Positions 19,305 to 29,582 of a stretch of 64,000 bases of DNA are shown piece by piece. The translations under genes were made by a program, and so were the position numbers. The notes below the pieces were generated by a model. The model worked only from the letters and a program-made list of their open reading frames with translations, made no database searches and was not told the origin of the DNA. The stretch covers positions 1 through 64,000 of the forward strand of contig CAVYUQ010000011.1 of the NCBI GenBank assembly GCA_963771715.1, read 5' to 3'. Positions within the stretch are counted from its first letter, which is position 1; every line of letters begins with the position of its first letter. The stretch comes from JACVRW01 sp963771715 (GTDB lineage: Bacteria; Actinomycetota; Thermoleophilia; Solirubrobacterales; Thermoleophilaceae).

Positions 19305-21086
19305 ATGCGGAGGCTGCTCATGGTCCTGGCGGTACCGGCGCTGCTCGGCCTGGCCGCGCCCCCCGGGACCGCAGCGGCGCCCGGAGCATCCGAAAAGAGC
19401 CTGGAAGCGCTGCTCGAACTGCGACACCCGCGCGGTCTCAACCGCTTCGTCCGCGCGGTCTCCGACCCCGCCTCCCCGCGCTACCGGCGGTACGCGAGCG
19501 TCGAGAAGCTGGTTGCCCGCTTCGGCGCCTCCGCGGCGGACCGCAACGCGAAGCTCGCCTGGCTCGAGCGGCGCGACCTGCGCGGGACGATCGGCCCGAC
19601 CGGCACCTATGTGACCGTGCCGATCTCCCGCCGGCGTGCCGCCGCCTGCTGCCCGTCCGGAGGGCGCCACGCGTCGCAGCGGGCCCCGCGCTGGGGCGCG
19701 CCGTCCCGGCCGGGCTGCGCGGGACGGTCGAGCGGTCACGGTCCGCACCGGACGGCGACAACGTCGTCGCCGGGGCCGGCGCCGCCGGCGACCGCGACGC
19801 GCGCCGCGAAGCCCCCCTACAGCTCGATCCTCCCCCACTGCGGGACGGCCCGAGGCTGCGCGGCCGGACGGATCGGCCCCGGTGGCGCCGGCCAACCGCC
19901 GTTCACGCCGAACCAGTACCTGACCGCCTACGGCCACGCCGCGATGCACCGACGCGGCCTCCATGGCGAGGGCCAGACGGTCGCGCTGGTCGAGGTCGGC
20001 GGCTTCCGCCGTGCCGACATCGACGCGTTCGCAGAGTGCTTCGGCGTCGAACCGCCGCCGATCCAGGTCATCCCGGTGCAACCGCTGAGCGAGCCGCTAC
20101 CCGGCGGCAGCGAGACCACGCTCGACCTGGAGATGCTGACGGTCGGCGCCCCGGGCGTCGAGCGGATCGATGTCTACGAGGGGGTTGCGAACGAAGCGGG
20201 AATCGTGCTCACCGCCGGCACCGCGCTCGGCGCCCCGGGGAACCGGCCCGACGTGATCTCGATCTCGCTCGGCATCTGCGAGCCGAAGTACTCGGCCGGC
20301 ACCTCGTCTACCGGCGGGCCCTCGACAACATCTTCGCGATCGCCGCCGGTGCCGGGATCTCGGTGCTCGTCTCGGCCGGCGACACAGGGCTCCAGCGGCT
20401 GCCGGGGTCACGGGGTCCGAGAGCACGGCGATGCCGCTGCGCGCCGTCAGCCTGCCCGCCTGCTCTCCCTACGTGACCGCGGTGGGCGGCACCAACCTCC
20501 GCCTCGACGCCGAGAACCGGATCGCTCGGAGGTGGTCTGGAACGACTGGCTGTCACCGCCGGGGCGGCGGGGGCGGGGTCAGCCTGCTTTCGCCGCGCCG
20601 CCCTGGTGGCAGAAGCGCCGGGGCTGAGCCGCTACGGGATCGGCCGCGAACGTCCCCGACATCTCCGCCCTCGCCGACCTGTTCCCGGGTTACGCCTTCT
20701 TCTGCACCTCGGCCGCAGAGTGCCGGGCCCTGCCTCAGGCGAATCCGCGGCTGGGGCTGCGTCGGCGGAACCAGCGCGGCGGCGCCGCTGACGGCGGCCG
20801 GGGTGGCGCTCGCCAACCAGTACGCCGAGCGAGCGCGGCGAGCGCGACGCTCGGCTTCCTCAACCCGCTGCTCTACGCGCTCGGCGCCGAGGCAGGGTCC
20901 CGGCACTGGGTCTTCCGCGACGTCACCAAAGGCAACAACGACGTCGGCCGCGCGCTGCCGACCGAGGTCGGGGGCGGCCGTCCGCTGGGCTGCTGCCAGG
21001 CCAAACCGGGCTACGACTGGGCCAGCGGCTGGGGCTCGCTGAAGATGCCGGGCTTCGCCGGGCTCGCCGCCGGCGCCGCGCGCTGA
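19305..21086 (+). CDS. S53-family (sedolisin/kumamolisin) serine protease, secreted
   Basis: A secreted serine-carboxyl protease. The signal peptide is MRRLLMVLAVPALLGLAAPP, then a pro-domain with LELRHPRGLNRFVRAVSDP and ASPRYRRYASVEKLVARFGA. The catalytic Glu and Asp are in GSETTLDLEML with the family E-x3-D spacing. Later GNRPDVISISLGICEPKY precedes the oxyanion region, and the catalytic Ser is in GGTSAAAPLTAAGVALANQY. The C-terminal calcium site has DVTKGNND. It ends MPGFAGLAAGAAR at 21086. About six frameshifts break it, mostly at 19,630-19,870 and 20,300-20,900. About 594 residues fits a kumamolisin precursor. Confidence 0.85.
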
Positions 21087-21144
21087 GCGCGCCGCCGCCG
21101 CGTGAGGCCCTGGCGGCACTGCCGCGGGAGCATGCGAGTCGCGG

Positions 21145-21820
21145 GTGCCGCGGGAGATCGGAGTCACCCTGCGCCGGCATCGCCCTGATCGGCGGCGCTG
21201 GTACGCGCGGTCCCCGCCCTCGCGGACGCCTTCGCCGCCGCGCGATCCAGGGCGACCACGAGGAGGTGCGCGAGGAGATCGACAGCCTCGGCGCCTGGGG
21301 GCCGCTGCTGATCCTCGCCCTGACCCTGATCCACGCCTTCGTCTTCTACCCGGCCGAGATCGTCGACGCCGCCGCCGGCTACGCCTACGGCTTCTTCCCC
21401 GCCCTGGTCGCTGGTGATGTTCGGCTGGCTGCTCTCCGGCCTGATCTGCTTCGCGATCGGCCGCTCGGTCGCGCGGCCGCTGCTCGACCGCTGGCTCGGC
21501 GAGGAGCGCTTCGAGCGGACCGAGGCGAGGATCGAGCGCGGCGGCGTCACCCTGCTGCTGGCGCTGCGCCTGATCCCGATCCTCCCCTTCAGCCTCGTCT
21601 CCTACGCGGCCGGCGCCGCCCGCGTGCCGGTCTGGCGCTTCCTCTGGACGACCGCGGTCGGCTACCTGCCGATCACCGCGATCTCGGTCTACTTCGGCAC
21701 CCAGCTCGAGGGACTCTCGCTGACCGATCCGCTGGTCCTCGGCAGCGCGGCGGCGCTGCTGGCGCTGCTCCTCGGCGGCCACTGGGCGGTGCGCGGCAGG
21801 CCGCGCCCCCCGCCCGCTGA
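21145..21820 (+). CDS. TVP38/TMEM64 (VTT/DedA-like) membrane protein
   Basis: An integral membrane protein of the VTT/SNARE-associated family, some of which are lipid scramblases. The N-terminal helices contain SLGAWGPLLILALTLIHAF and YPAEIVDAAAGYAYGFFPAL. After a frameshift near 21,412, FGWLLSGLICFAIGRSVARP follows. The family core is LLLALRLIPILPFSLVSYAA, then VPVWRFLWTTAVGYLPITAI. The end is frame-shifted; the stop at 21818-21820 just precedes the end of the convergent protease gene. GTG at 21145 is the likely start. About 225 residues fits. Confidence 0.8.
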
Positions 21821-21821
21821 C

Positions 21822-24745
21822 TCAGCCGACCCGCTCGACCCGGAAGCGGAAGACCGCCGGGCTGCGGTCGAGGTTGCCGAGCGGTCGCGGGCTTTGACCC
21901 TGATCACGTGCCTGCCCGGGCCGAAGCGGCGCGAGACGCGCGACCCGCAGGCGCGCAGGGAGCCGCGGTCGACCTTGCAGAGGAAGCCGGTTCCCGGCTC
22001 GTCGGCCGAGAAGCGGACGGTGACCCGCGCCGAGCCCTGCGGGTGCGCACCAGCGCCCGCAGCCGCGAGCTGAAGCCGGTCTCGGGGGGGCGGGCGTCGA
22101 CGGCGAACTGGGCGGCGGCCCGCGCGGCGTTGCCTGCCAGGTCGACGGCGAGGGCGCTCGAAGGCGTGCGATCCGTCGCTCGAGCGGCTGCGGAGGCCCC
22201 GAAGGGGGAGGCGCAGGACCGCGAGACGCCGTCGAGGCCGCAGGTGAAGGCGACCTGCTCACTGGCCGCGAAGGCGAAGCTCGGCATGCGGTCGGCCGAC
22301 TTCTCGGGGCGGGCGCTGCGTGATCACGACGGTCGGCGCGGTCGTGTCGACCGTGAAGGGGACCGTGGCGGTAGCGGCGTTGCCGACCTGGTCGGTGGCG
22401 GTGACCACGAACAGGTGGGCGCCGTCGGCGAGAGCGGTGGCAGGGACATGGGGCGATTTGCAGGGCTGTGGGGTCGCCCCGTCGAGCGAGCGAGGACGAT
22501 CGAAGCCGGCTCACTGGCCGTGAAGGCGAAGGTCGGTTTTGCGATCGCCGAGAGCGCGGGAGGACGCTGGACGAACTGGATTCCCGGCGGCGTCGTGTCG
22601 ACCGTGAAGGAGAACGCGGCACTGCCGATCGCGTCGACCGCGTCCACCTCGAACACGTGGGGCCCGTCGGGCAAGGGGCCCGGCAGCGTGTAGGGAGAGG
22701 CGCACGGTTCGGGCGCGACTTCATCGATCGAGCAGGTGAATTCGGTCCCGGCGGTCGCTTCCCACCCGAAGGTCGGGGTGGGGTCGGCCGTGCGGCTCTC
22801 CGGGTGCTCGTCGATCTCGATCGTCGCCGGCGGCAGCAGCGCGGCGACCGCAGCGTCTGCGTCGATCAGGCCGGCGCCGACGGCTTTCGGCCCGAAGGCG
22901 CCGACCGGGGTCGCGGTCGAGGCCTGCGCCGCGCGGATCTCTTGCAGGGTCGCGCGCCGGGTTCGGCCTCGTAGCGGCAGCGCCGCGACGGCGGCCGCGT
23001 GCGGCGCCGCCGCGGAGGTGCCGCAGAAGCGCCAGATCGCCGCCGGCAGGAAGGCGAAGAAGGTCGTTGCGCCGCAGTCGGTGGCGGCGATGTCCGGCTT
23101 GGCGACGCTTCGGGGATCGGCAGCGGTCGGCGCCGGCGGTGCCCTTCGACCGGGCCGAAGTAGTGGGTCACCGGCCCGCGCGAGGAGAACGCCTCGGGCC
23201 TGGTCGGCGTCGTTGAACGGGACGGCGGCGACCGCGATCGCGCCGCCCGCCGCGGCGTGGCCGAAGATCGTCGGGCCGACCACGTCGCCGCGCTCGAGCT
23301 TCGGGTACTCGGTGCTGGTCGACCCCGCCGCCGTTCTGCAGCAGGACGAACTTGAGCCGCGGCTGCCGGGCGGCGGGTTGAGTCGCCGGCGAAGCGGTTG
23401 ATCGACCAGCCGCACGACGCGCCGGCGCCTGGTGTTTTCCCACTGCGAGCAGCTCGACCGGCCTCTGGGTCTCGCCGAGGTTGTCGTGTCTTGGGCGGTC
23501 AGCGAGCGTTGCCGTCGTCGTCGAGCAGGTAGGCGTCGAGGTCGGTGTCGACGCCGAACCGCGGCTCGGCCCACTGCAGGTCGAGGTTCAGCGTCGCCCC
23601 GGCTGGGACCGCGATCCCGAAGCGTGGTGTCGGTCGCCGCGCCGCCGGGGTCGAAGTCCAGGCAGTGGTCGGCTGAAGGCGGCCAGCGGCGACGCCGGCC
23701 GGGCAGGCGCCCGCGTCGCGGAAGCCGGCGCTTCCCAGGAGGCGATTTCGTTCTTCGCCGTAGAACAGGTTGTTGTTGCCTGCGGCGGAGAAGTAGGCGA
23801 CGCCGTCGGCGGCGACTTTGTCGACCGCGACGGCGACCGGGCCGTCCTGGAAGAACGGCTCTTCGAAGTAGACGACGTCGTCGACGATCACCTGGGCGCC
23901 GGCGCCGCCTTCGGCCAGGTCGCAGCGTTCGATGTTCTCGGCGAAGGCGAGTTCGCCGTTGAAGGCGGTGGCGAAGGCGAGCGCGGCGCCCGGGCGCGAC
24001 GTCGTGGACGATCTGCAGCCATCCCCCGGCCCTCGTCGCTCGCTTCGAGCCGGAGAAGTCGTGGAGGAGCGTCGACCGGCGTTTTCTCGCCCGCGCAGGG
24101 ACTGCCGGGCCCGGCAGGTCGCTGCTCCCGACGTCCGTCGGCGGCGTCGCGATCGGGCCGCGCGCCGGCGGTCGCCTGGTCGAAGGAGTCGGAGAGGACG
24201 CCGACCGTGACGCCGCTGCCGTCGACGCCGAATTCTGCCGCGCGCGTCGGCGGCGTGCAGCTGGGCGACGCCCTCGGAGATCACCGAGCCCCCTCGCATG
24301 CTCAGCCGCGGAGGACCGGCGGTCGCAGCACCTGGGTCACACCCTCGACCCCGCGCACGGCGGCGAGCCGCGCAGGCGCGCTGGCGCGACCGCAACGGTC
24401 ACGGTCTGGTAGCGGCGGCTGAGGCGACGATCCTCGCCCCGGCCCCGCGCAGCTCGCCGAGCGCGGCGACGGCGCCGCGCGTCGAAGCGGACGTCGACCA
24501 GAACCCGGGTGCCGCGGCGCAGCAGGCTGCCCGGCCCCGCGGCCGCGACGCCCAGCCGCCGCGCCTGGGCGGCCGGCGGCAGCGACCGCACCTCGGGCCG
24601 GGCCAGCTCGGCCAACCGGGGCGAGAGCTCCGCGGCGCCGCCGATCCGGACCGCGCGCTCGCGGGCCCCGGGAAGAGGACGAAGGCGAGGAGCAGCAGGC
24701 CGAGCGAGAGGCTCCGCGCTGTACGGAAAAGCAGCCGCTGGTCAT
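21822..24745 (-). CDS. S8 subtilisin-like protease with C-terminal Ig-like repeats, secreted
   Basis: A large secreted serine protease. The signal region is read as TARSLSLGLLLLAFVLFPGA; the start near 24745 is obscured by shifts. The catalytic Asp is in GVDGSGVTVGVLSDSFD, an S8 subgroup pattern; VAYFSAAGNNN holds the oxyanion Asn and CGTSAAAPHAAAVAAL the catalytic Ser. After that come at least three Ig-like repeats with the phrases DEHPESRTADPTPTFGWEAT and FSFTVDTTPPGIQFVQRPP, each with paired Cys. The C-terminus is a shifted FRFRVERVG. Roughly ten frameshifts lie in 2.9 kb, more than in any other gene here, so it could be a decayed gene, but the errors look like the others. Confidence 0.78.
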
Positions 24746-24927
24746 CTGGGGCGAATTATCGGCACGACTGGTACTCCCATAAACACGCTGGACCGTATTC
24801 CGAGCGGCTATCCTGCTACGGTCCCCTGCGTTAGGGCCGGTTGATACCGGCAAAAGTTGTGCGTAGCGCTCGCGTCGTTGCTTCACCGCATCCTCCGCGT
24901 TCGCAGCACATAAAGTGGAGGCAATGC
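24746..24927 (+). other. Intergenic leader of the cold-shock gene
   Basis: These 182 bases separate the protease start from the divergent cold-shock gene. AT content is higher than in the flanks, as in many csp leaders, and a ribosome site (GTGGAGG) is at about 24,916-24,922. No hairpin or sigma motif is clear enough to call. Confidence 0.4.
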
Positions 24928-25131
24928 ATGCCGACTGGAACTGTCAAGTGGTTCAGCGACGACAAGGGCTACGGGTTCATCACGCCCGACGACGGCTCGA
25001 AGGACGTCTTCGTCCATCACAGCGCCATTCTCGGCGAGGGCTTCAAGTCCCTCACCGAGGGCGCCAAGGTGAGCTACGAGTCCGAAGAAGGCCCCAAGGG
25101 CCCCGCCGCTGCGAGCGTTCAGCAGCAGTAG
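24928..25131 (+). CDS. Cold-shock protein, CspA family
   Basis: A 67-residue OB-fold RNA chaperone, intact. It starts MPTGTVKWFSDDKGYGFITP and has the two RNA-binding motifs RNP1 (KGYGFITP) and RNP2 (VFVHHSAI). The rest is GFKSLTEGAKVSYESEEGP and it ends SVQQQ. ATG at 24928 lies six bases after the GTGGAGG ribosome site, so the longer upstream frame is not used. A terminator hairpin follows at 25154. Confidence 0.95.
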   Translation: MPTGTVKWFSDDKGYGFITPDDGSKDVFVHHSAILGEGFKSLTEGAKVSYESEEGPKGPAAASVQQQ

Positions 25132-25153
25132 TCGCCGAGACTTACCCAGTCTG

Positions 25154-25179
25154 CGAAGCCCGCCACCAGGCGGGCTTCG
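25154..25179 (+). terminator. Intrinsic terminator after the cold-shock gene
   Basis: An 11-base perfect stem CGAAGCCCGCC / GGCGGGCTTCG with an ACCA loop is followed by a short TCTTG run. It lies 22 bases after the stop. Confidence 0.75.
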
Positions 25180-25218
25180 TCTTGCTGGCAGCCCGCGTTC
25201 CCTACCCTCTCCGAGCCC

Positions 25219-27063
25219 ATGAGCACCACCCGAGACGACCTCAGAAACATCGCGATCATCGCCCACGTCGACCACGGCAAGACGACGCTGGTCGACGCGA
25301 TGCTGTGGCAGACCGGGACCTTCCGCAAGGGCCAGGACGTCGCCGAGCGGGTGATGGACTCGATGGACCTCGAGCGCGAGAAGGGGATCACGATCCTCGC
25401 CAAGAACACCGCGGTCGACCACGACGGGGTGAAGCTCAACATCGTCGACACCCCGGGCCACGCCGACTTCGGCGGCGAGGTCGAGCGGGCGCTGACGATG
25501 GTCGACGGGGTGCTGCTCCTGGTCGACGCCTCCGAGGGACCGCTGCCGCAGACCCGCTTCGTGCTGCGCAAGGCGCTGGAGGCGAGGCTGCCGGTGATCC
25601 TCGTCGTCAACAAGGTCGACCGCCCCGACGCCCGCATCGCCGAGGTCGTCGACGAGGTCTACGAGCTCTTCCTCGACCTCGACGCCGACTCCGAGCAGAT
25701 CGACTTCCCGATCGTCTACACCAACGCCAAGGCCGGCTGGGCCGCGCTCGAGGAAGGGGTCGAGGGCACGACCTCTCCCCCCTGCTCGACCTGATGCTGG
25801 AGCGCATCCCGGCGCCCGACGTACGACGCCGAGGCGCCGCTGCAGGCGCACGTCACCAACCTCGACGCCTCGCCCTACGTGGGGCGGCTCGCCCTCTGCC
25901 GGGTCCACAACGGCACGATCCGCGCCGGCCGGCAGATCGCCTGGTGCCGGGCCGACGGCAGCATCGAGCGGGCGACCGTCTCCGAGCTCTACGTCACGAG
26001 GGGCTGGAGCGGGTCAGCGCCGAGGAGGCCGGGCCCGGGCGAGATCATCGCCGTCGCCGGCCTGCCAGAGGTGACGATCGGCGAGACGCTGGCCGATCCC
26101 GATGACCCGCGGCCGCTGCCGGTGATCGAGGTCGACGAGCCCTCGCTCTCGGTCGTCGTCGGCATCAACACCTCGCCACTGGCCGGGACGCAGGGCGGCA
26201 ACAAGCTGACCGCGCGGCAGATCCGCTCCCGGCTCGACGCAGGAGCTGGTCGGCAACGTCTCGATGCGGGTCAAGGACACCGAACGACCCGACGCCTGGG
26301 AGGTCCAGGGACGCGGCGAGCTGCAGCTGGTCGTGCTGCTGGAGCTGATGCGGCGCGAGGGCTACGAGCTGACCGCCGGGCCAGCCGCAGGTGGTCACCC
26401 GGGAGATCGAAGGCGAGGTGCACGAGCCGGTCGAGCGGCTGGCGATCGACGTGCCCGAGGAGCACGTCGGCGACGTCACCCAGATGCTCGCCGCCCGCAA
26501 GGGGCGGCTGGAGCAGATGGTCAACCACTCGACCGGGTGGGTGCGGATGGAGTACCTGGTCCCGGCGCGCGGCCTGATCGGCTTCCGCACCGAGTTCCTC
26601 ACCGTGACCCGCGGCAGCGGGATCCTCCACCACGTCTTCGACCGCTGGGAGCCCTGGGCGGGCGAGCTGCGGACGCGCCAGACCGGCTCGCTGGTGGCGG
26701 ATCGCCGCGGCAACACCGCGGGCTACTCGCTGATGAGCCTGCAGGACCGCGGCACGCTCTTCGTCGGGTCCGGCGAGGAGGTCTACGAAGGGATGGTCGA
26801 TCGGCGAGAACGCCCGCTCCGACGACCTCGACGTCAACCCGACCAAGGCCAAACAGCAGACCAACATGCGCGCCGCCAGCGCCGACGTCCTCGTCCGCCT
26901 GGCACCTCCGACCCGGCTCAGCCTCGAAGCCTCGCTGGAGTTCGTCCGCGAGGACGAGTGCGTCGAAGTGACCCCCGAGGAGATCCGCCTGCGCAAGGTC
27001 GAGCTCGACAAGATCCTCCGCGCCAAGGCCGCCAAGCGCGGCGACGCGGCCCCGAGCCGCTGA
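25219..27063 (+). CDS. typA: Ribosome-associated GTPase TypA/BipA
   Basis: A translational GTPase acting in ribosome biogenesis and stress adaptation. G1 is IIAHVDHGKTTLVDAML, G2 region ERVMDSMDLEREKGITILA, G3 NIVDTPGHADFGGEVE and G4 VVNKVDRPDAR. The EF-G-like domains include GGNKLTARQIRSRLD and RGLIGFRTEFLTVTRGSGI, a TypA hallmark. It ends AKRGDAAPSR. Length about 615 residues fits. Frameshifts lie near 25,770, 25,820, 26,005, 26,240, 26,385 and 26,795. A convergent terminator lies just after. Confidence 0.93.
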
Positions 27064-27097
27064 TCCAGCGCGCCCGACCCTCCCTGGCGGCATGAAA

Positions 27098-27127
27098 AAG
27101 GCCGCCGACCCGAGGGCCGGCGGCCTT
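27098..27127. terminator. Bidirectional terminator between typA and acyl-CoA dehydrogenase
   Basis: AAGGCCGCCG and CGGCGGCCTT form a perfect 10-base stem with a 10-base loop between two converging genes. An A run before the stem gives a T run for the minus-strand gene. Confidence 0.75.
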
Positions 27128-27147
27128 GGCACAGCGGGTGCTGAGAG

Positions 27148-28378
27148 CTAGACCGTGGCGGCTGCCTGCTCGCTCTGGCTCTCCTCGGACGCCTTGGCGG
27201 CGGCTTCGGCCTCCGGCGTCTTCTCGTCGATGTTGCGCGGGAGCAGCACCTCTTTGGCGATTACCAGGCGCTGGATCTGGCTGGTGCCCTCGTAGAGCTG
27301 CATGATCTTCGCGTCGCGCATCAGTTTCTCCACCGGGTACTCCTTGATGAAGCCGTACCCGCCGTAGACCTGGACGGCGTCGGTGGTGACCTCCATCGCC
27401 GAGTCGGCGGCGAAGCGCTTGGCCTGCGAGGAGACCAGCGTGTTGCGTTTGCCCTGGTCGAGCAGGACGGCGGAGTTCCAGGTCAGCAGCCGGCCCGCAT
27501 CGACCTTGGTCGACATGTCGGCGATCATGAACTGGATCGCCTGATGCATCGCGATCGGGACGCCGAACTGGACCCTTTCCTTGGAGTACTCCGCGGCGAA
27601 CTCGAAAGCCGCGCGGGCGATCCCGACGGCCATCGAGGCGACGCCCGGACGGGTCCGGTCGAGGGTCATCATCGCCAGTTTGAAGCCCTTGTTCTCCTCG
27701 CCGAGCAGGTTCTCGGCCGGGATCTCGACTTCGTCGAAGGAGATGGTCGCGGTGTTGGAGGCCCGCTGGCCCATCTTGTCCTCCTTCTTGTCGACCGTGA
27801 CCCCAGGGAGGTTCGCGTCGACGACGAAGGCGCTGATCCCGCGGTGGCCGGACTCCGGGTCGGTCTTCGCGTAGACCGTGAACCAGTCGGCGTAGGTGCC
27901 GTTGGTGATGAAGCACTTGGAGCCGGAGATCACGTATTTGTCGCCCTGCTTGACCGCGCGGGTCTTCATCCCGGATACATCGGAGCCGGCGTCGGGCTCG
28001 GTCAGGCAGAAGGAGGCGAGTTTGTTGCCTTCGGTCAGCATCCCGAGGTACTTCTTCTTGGTCTCCTCGGAGCCGCCGAGCGTGACCGGAGCGGCGGCGA
28101 GGCCGTTCGCCATCAGCGAGGTGCCGATCCCGGAGCAGCCCCAGCCGATCTCCTCCTCGATCACGCAGCCGGAGAGGTAGTCGAGCCCGGGGCCGCCGTA
28201 GGCCTCGGGAATGTGGGTGTTCATCAGCCCGACCTCGTAGGCCTTGTCGATGACGCTCCTGCGGCCAGGTGCCGTCCACGTCGTACTCCCAGGCAACGGG
28301 GCGCATCTCTTTCTCGGCAAAGCTGTGGGCCAGCTCGCGCAGGTCTTTCTGTTCGTCGGTCAGGGTGAAATCAACCAC
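27148..28378 (-). CDS. Acyl-CoA dehydrogenase
   Basis: A FAD enzyme that makes a trans-2-enoyl-CoA, probably in fatty-acid or branched-chain degradation. It starts MVDFTLTDEQKDLRELAHSF. A frameshift lies near 28,260; the rest is clean. Hallmarks are LASFCLTEPDAGSDVSGMKT, then FITNGTYADWFTVYAKTDPE, then VQFGVPIAMHQAIQFMIADM. The catalytic Glu is in IMQLYEGTSQIQR. A short acidic, Ala-rich tail follows (TPEAEAAAKASEESQSEQAA). About 410 residues, slightly longer than usual because of the tail. A TetR-type palindrome lies upstream at 28451. Confidence 0.93.
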
Positions 28379-28450
28379 CGGTGGTGCTCCTTTTCGTGGT
28401 GCCGTTGAAAGTCGGGTCTGGAGCGCCGCGCCGGGCGAGCGTTCCGCCGA

Positions 28451-28466
28451 TTGACTGGTCAGTCAA
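28451..28466. promoter_or_regulatory. TetR-type palindrome upstream of acyl-CoA dehydrogenase
   Basis: TTGACT-GGTC-AGTCAA has perfect 6-base arms and lies 73 bases before the acyl-CoA dehydrogenase start, between it and the divergent gene at 28500. TGACTGGTCAGTCA-type sites are common for actinobacterial TetR regulators of lipid genes. Confidence 0.55.
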
Positions 28467-28499
28467 CCAAGGCGAAGGTTAGCGAAGACCCTCCCCCCT

Positions 28500-29001
28500 G
28501 TGGGCCTCTACTCTTGGCTCGTGGCCCTGCCAGTGGCGATATCCGCAACCGGGAAGTGTGCGGTCGTGCTGTTGCTCACCGGCGTCGCCGCCCCGATCGC
28601 CGGACTCGTCTTCCGGCGCGTCGCGGGCGGCTGGGACTCGTTCGGGAGGGGACCGTTGGCGATCGACCAGGCACCTCCCGCTCCCGCACTACCTGCGCAG
28701 CCCCGAGCGAACCGTCGACCCGGCGATCCTCGCCGCGGAGGTGAGGCAGATGCTGGAGGCGAAGGCGAGCCGCCGAGAGCGACGGGGCGAGGTGCCGATC
28801 GACGTCGAGGCGGAGACCGCGCGCCTGCTCTCGCCGGCGGAGGAGACAGACGTCGCAGCCCGCCAGGACGCCGCACTGCGGGCCGAAGTCCGCCAGCTCG
28901 TGGTCAGCCGCAACGAACGGCGGATGCGCAAGGGCCTTGAGCCGCTCGATGTCGAAGCCGAGACGGGGCGTGAGCTCGCCGATCTCCTAAGATCGCGCTG
29001 A
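28500..29001 (+). CDS. Membrane-anchored protein of unknown function
   Basis: A protein of about 166 residues. GTG at 28500 gives MGLYSWLVALPVAISATGK, then the membrane helix CAVVLLLTGVAAPIAGLVF. After one frameshift near 28,675 comes a charged helical part: RSPERTVDPAILAAEVRQML, then SRRERRGEVPIDVEAETARL, then SRNERRMRKGLEPLDVEAE. The last two share a repeated R-R-x5-P-I/L-D-V-E-A-E pattern, suggesting an internal duplication. It ends one base into the next gene's ATG (TGATGG), so the two are coupled. No family is recognised. Confidence 0.65.
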
Positions 29002-29360
29002 TGGCCCGCGCCGAGGAGAACCTCTACGAGATCGAGGAGCTGCTGGTCCAGCCCGGCACCTATTTCAACCCGCAGACCGAGGTCGTCGTGGTGGTCGACG
29101 ACTCGGCCTCGATCGACCAGGAGATCTTCAACATGGAGGCCTACGAGGGGGCGGACTGGGTGCGAATCTCCGACGACGTCCCGATCGACGAGGACGGCCG
29201 TGACCGCGCCCTCGAGGCCTTCCAGACCCAGTACCACTCGGGCTCGACCGGCTCGGTCTCCGAAACCGCCCTCGAACAGGGCGACGGCGAGATCGACGAG
29301 GACGAGGACGGCCAGGACCCCGGTCGCGAGGACGGCACGGCGCCCGAGCGCGAGGACTGA
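29001..29360 (+). CDS. Acidic protein of unknown function
   Basis: An intact 119-residue soluble protein that begins MARAEENLYEIEELLVQPG and contains TEVVVVVDDSASIDQEIFNM and ADWVRISDDVPIDEDGRDRA. The last 40 residues are almost entirely Asp, Glu, Gly and Ser. Its ATG overlaps the stop of the preceding gene, and a truncated peroxiredoxin copy follows after 10 bases. No function can be given. Confidence 0.7.
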   Translation: MARAEENLYEIEELLVQPGTYFNPQTEVVVVVDDSASIDQEIFNMEAYEGADWVRISDDVPIDEDGRDRALEAFQTQYHSGSTGSVSETALEQGDGEIDEDEDGQDPGREDGTAPERED

Positions 29361-29370
29361 CGGAGCGACG

Positions 29371-29532
29371 ATGCTGAGCGAGGGGGATGCGGCGCCCGAC
29401 TTCACCCTGCCCGATCAGGACGGCAACGAGCTGACGCTCTCCGACCTGCGAGGCGAGACCGTGGTCCTCTACTTCTACCCGCGGGCCGACACGGAAATCA
29501 ACAGCGTCGGCCTGCCGAAACGCCCCACCTAA
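29371..29532 (+). pseudogene. Truncated bcp-like peroxiredoxin copy
   Basis: Only the first 40 or so residues of an AhpC/TSA-type protein: MLSEGDAAPDFTLPDQDGNE, then VVLYFYPRADT, where normal Bcp continues PGCT with the peroxidatic Cys. Here the frame ends with the unrelated EINSVGLPKRPT and a stop. The catalytic Cys is thus absent. A complete, clearly diverged paralogue is at 31003. The fragment directly precedes an unrelated secreted-protein gene, so it seems to have lost its 3' part by insertion or deletion. Confidence 0.75.
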
Positions 29533-29582
29533 GCCGTCAGCCGACAGTCCGCTTGGTTGGGAGCACGAGGTAGGGTCGGGCG

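Noticed and set aside
22736..24422. Long plus-strand open frames opposite the S8 protease.
   Set aside because: They are antisense frames of the GC-rich protease gene, with Arg/Ala/Pro-rich content and no motifs.
29490..29540. A second chimera point at the truncated bcp copy.
   Set aside because: Genes on both sides look like the same organism and the downstream bcp is of the same family; an insertion or deletion in one genome explains it.
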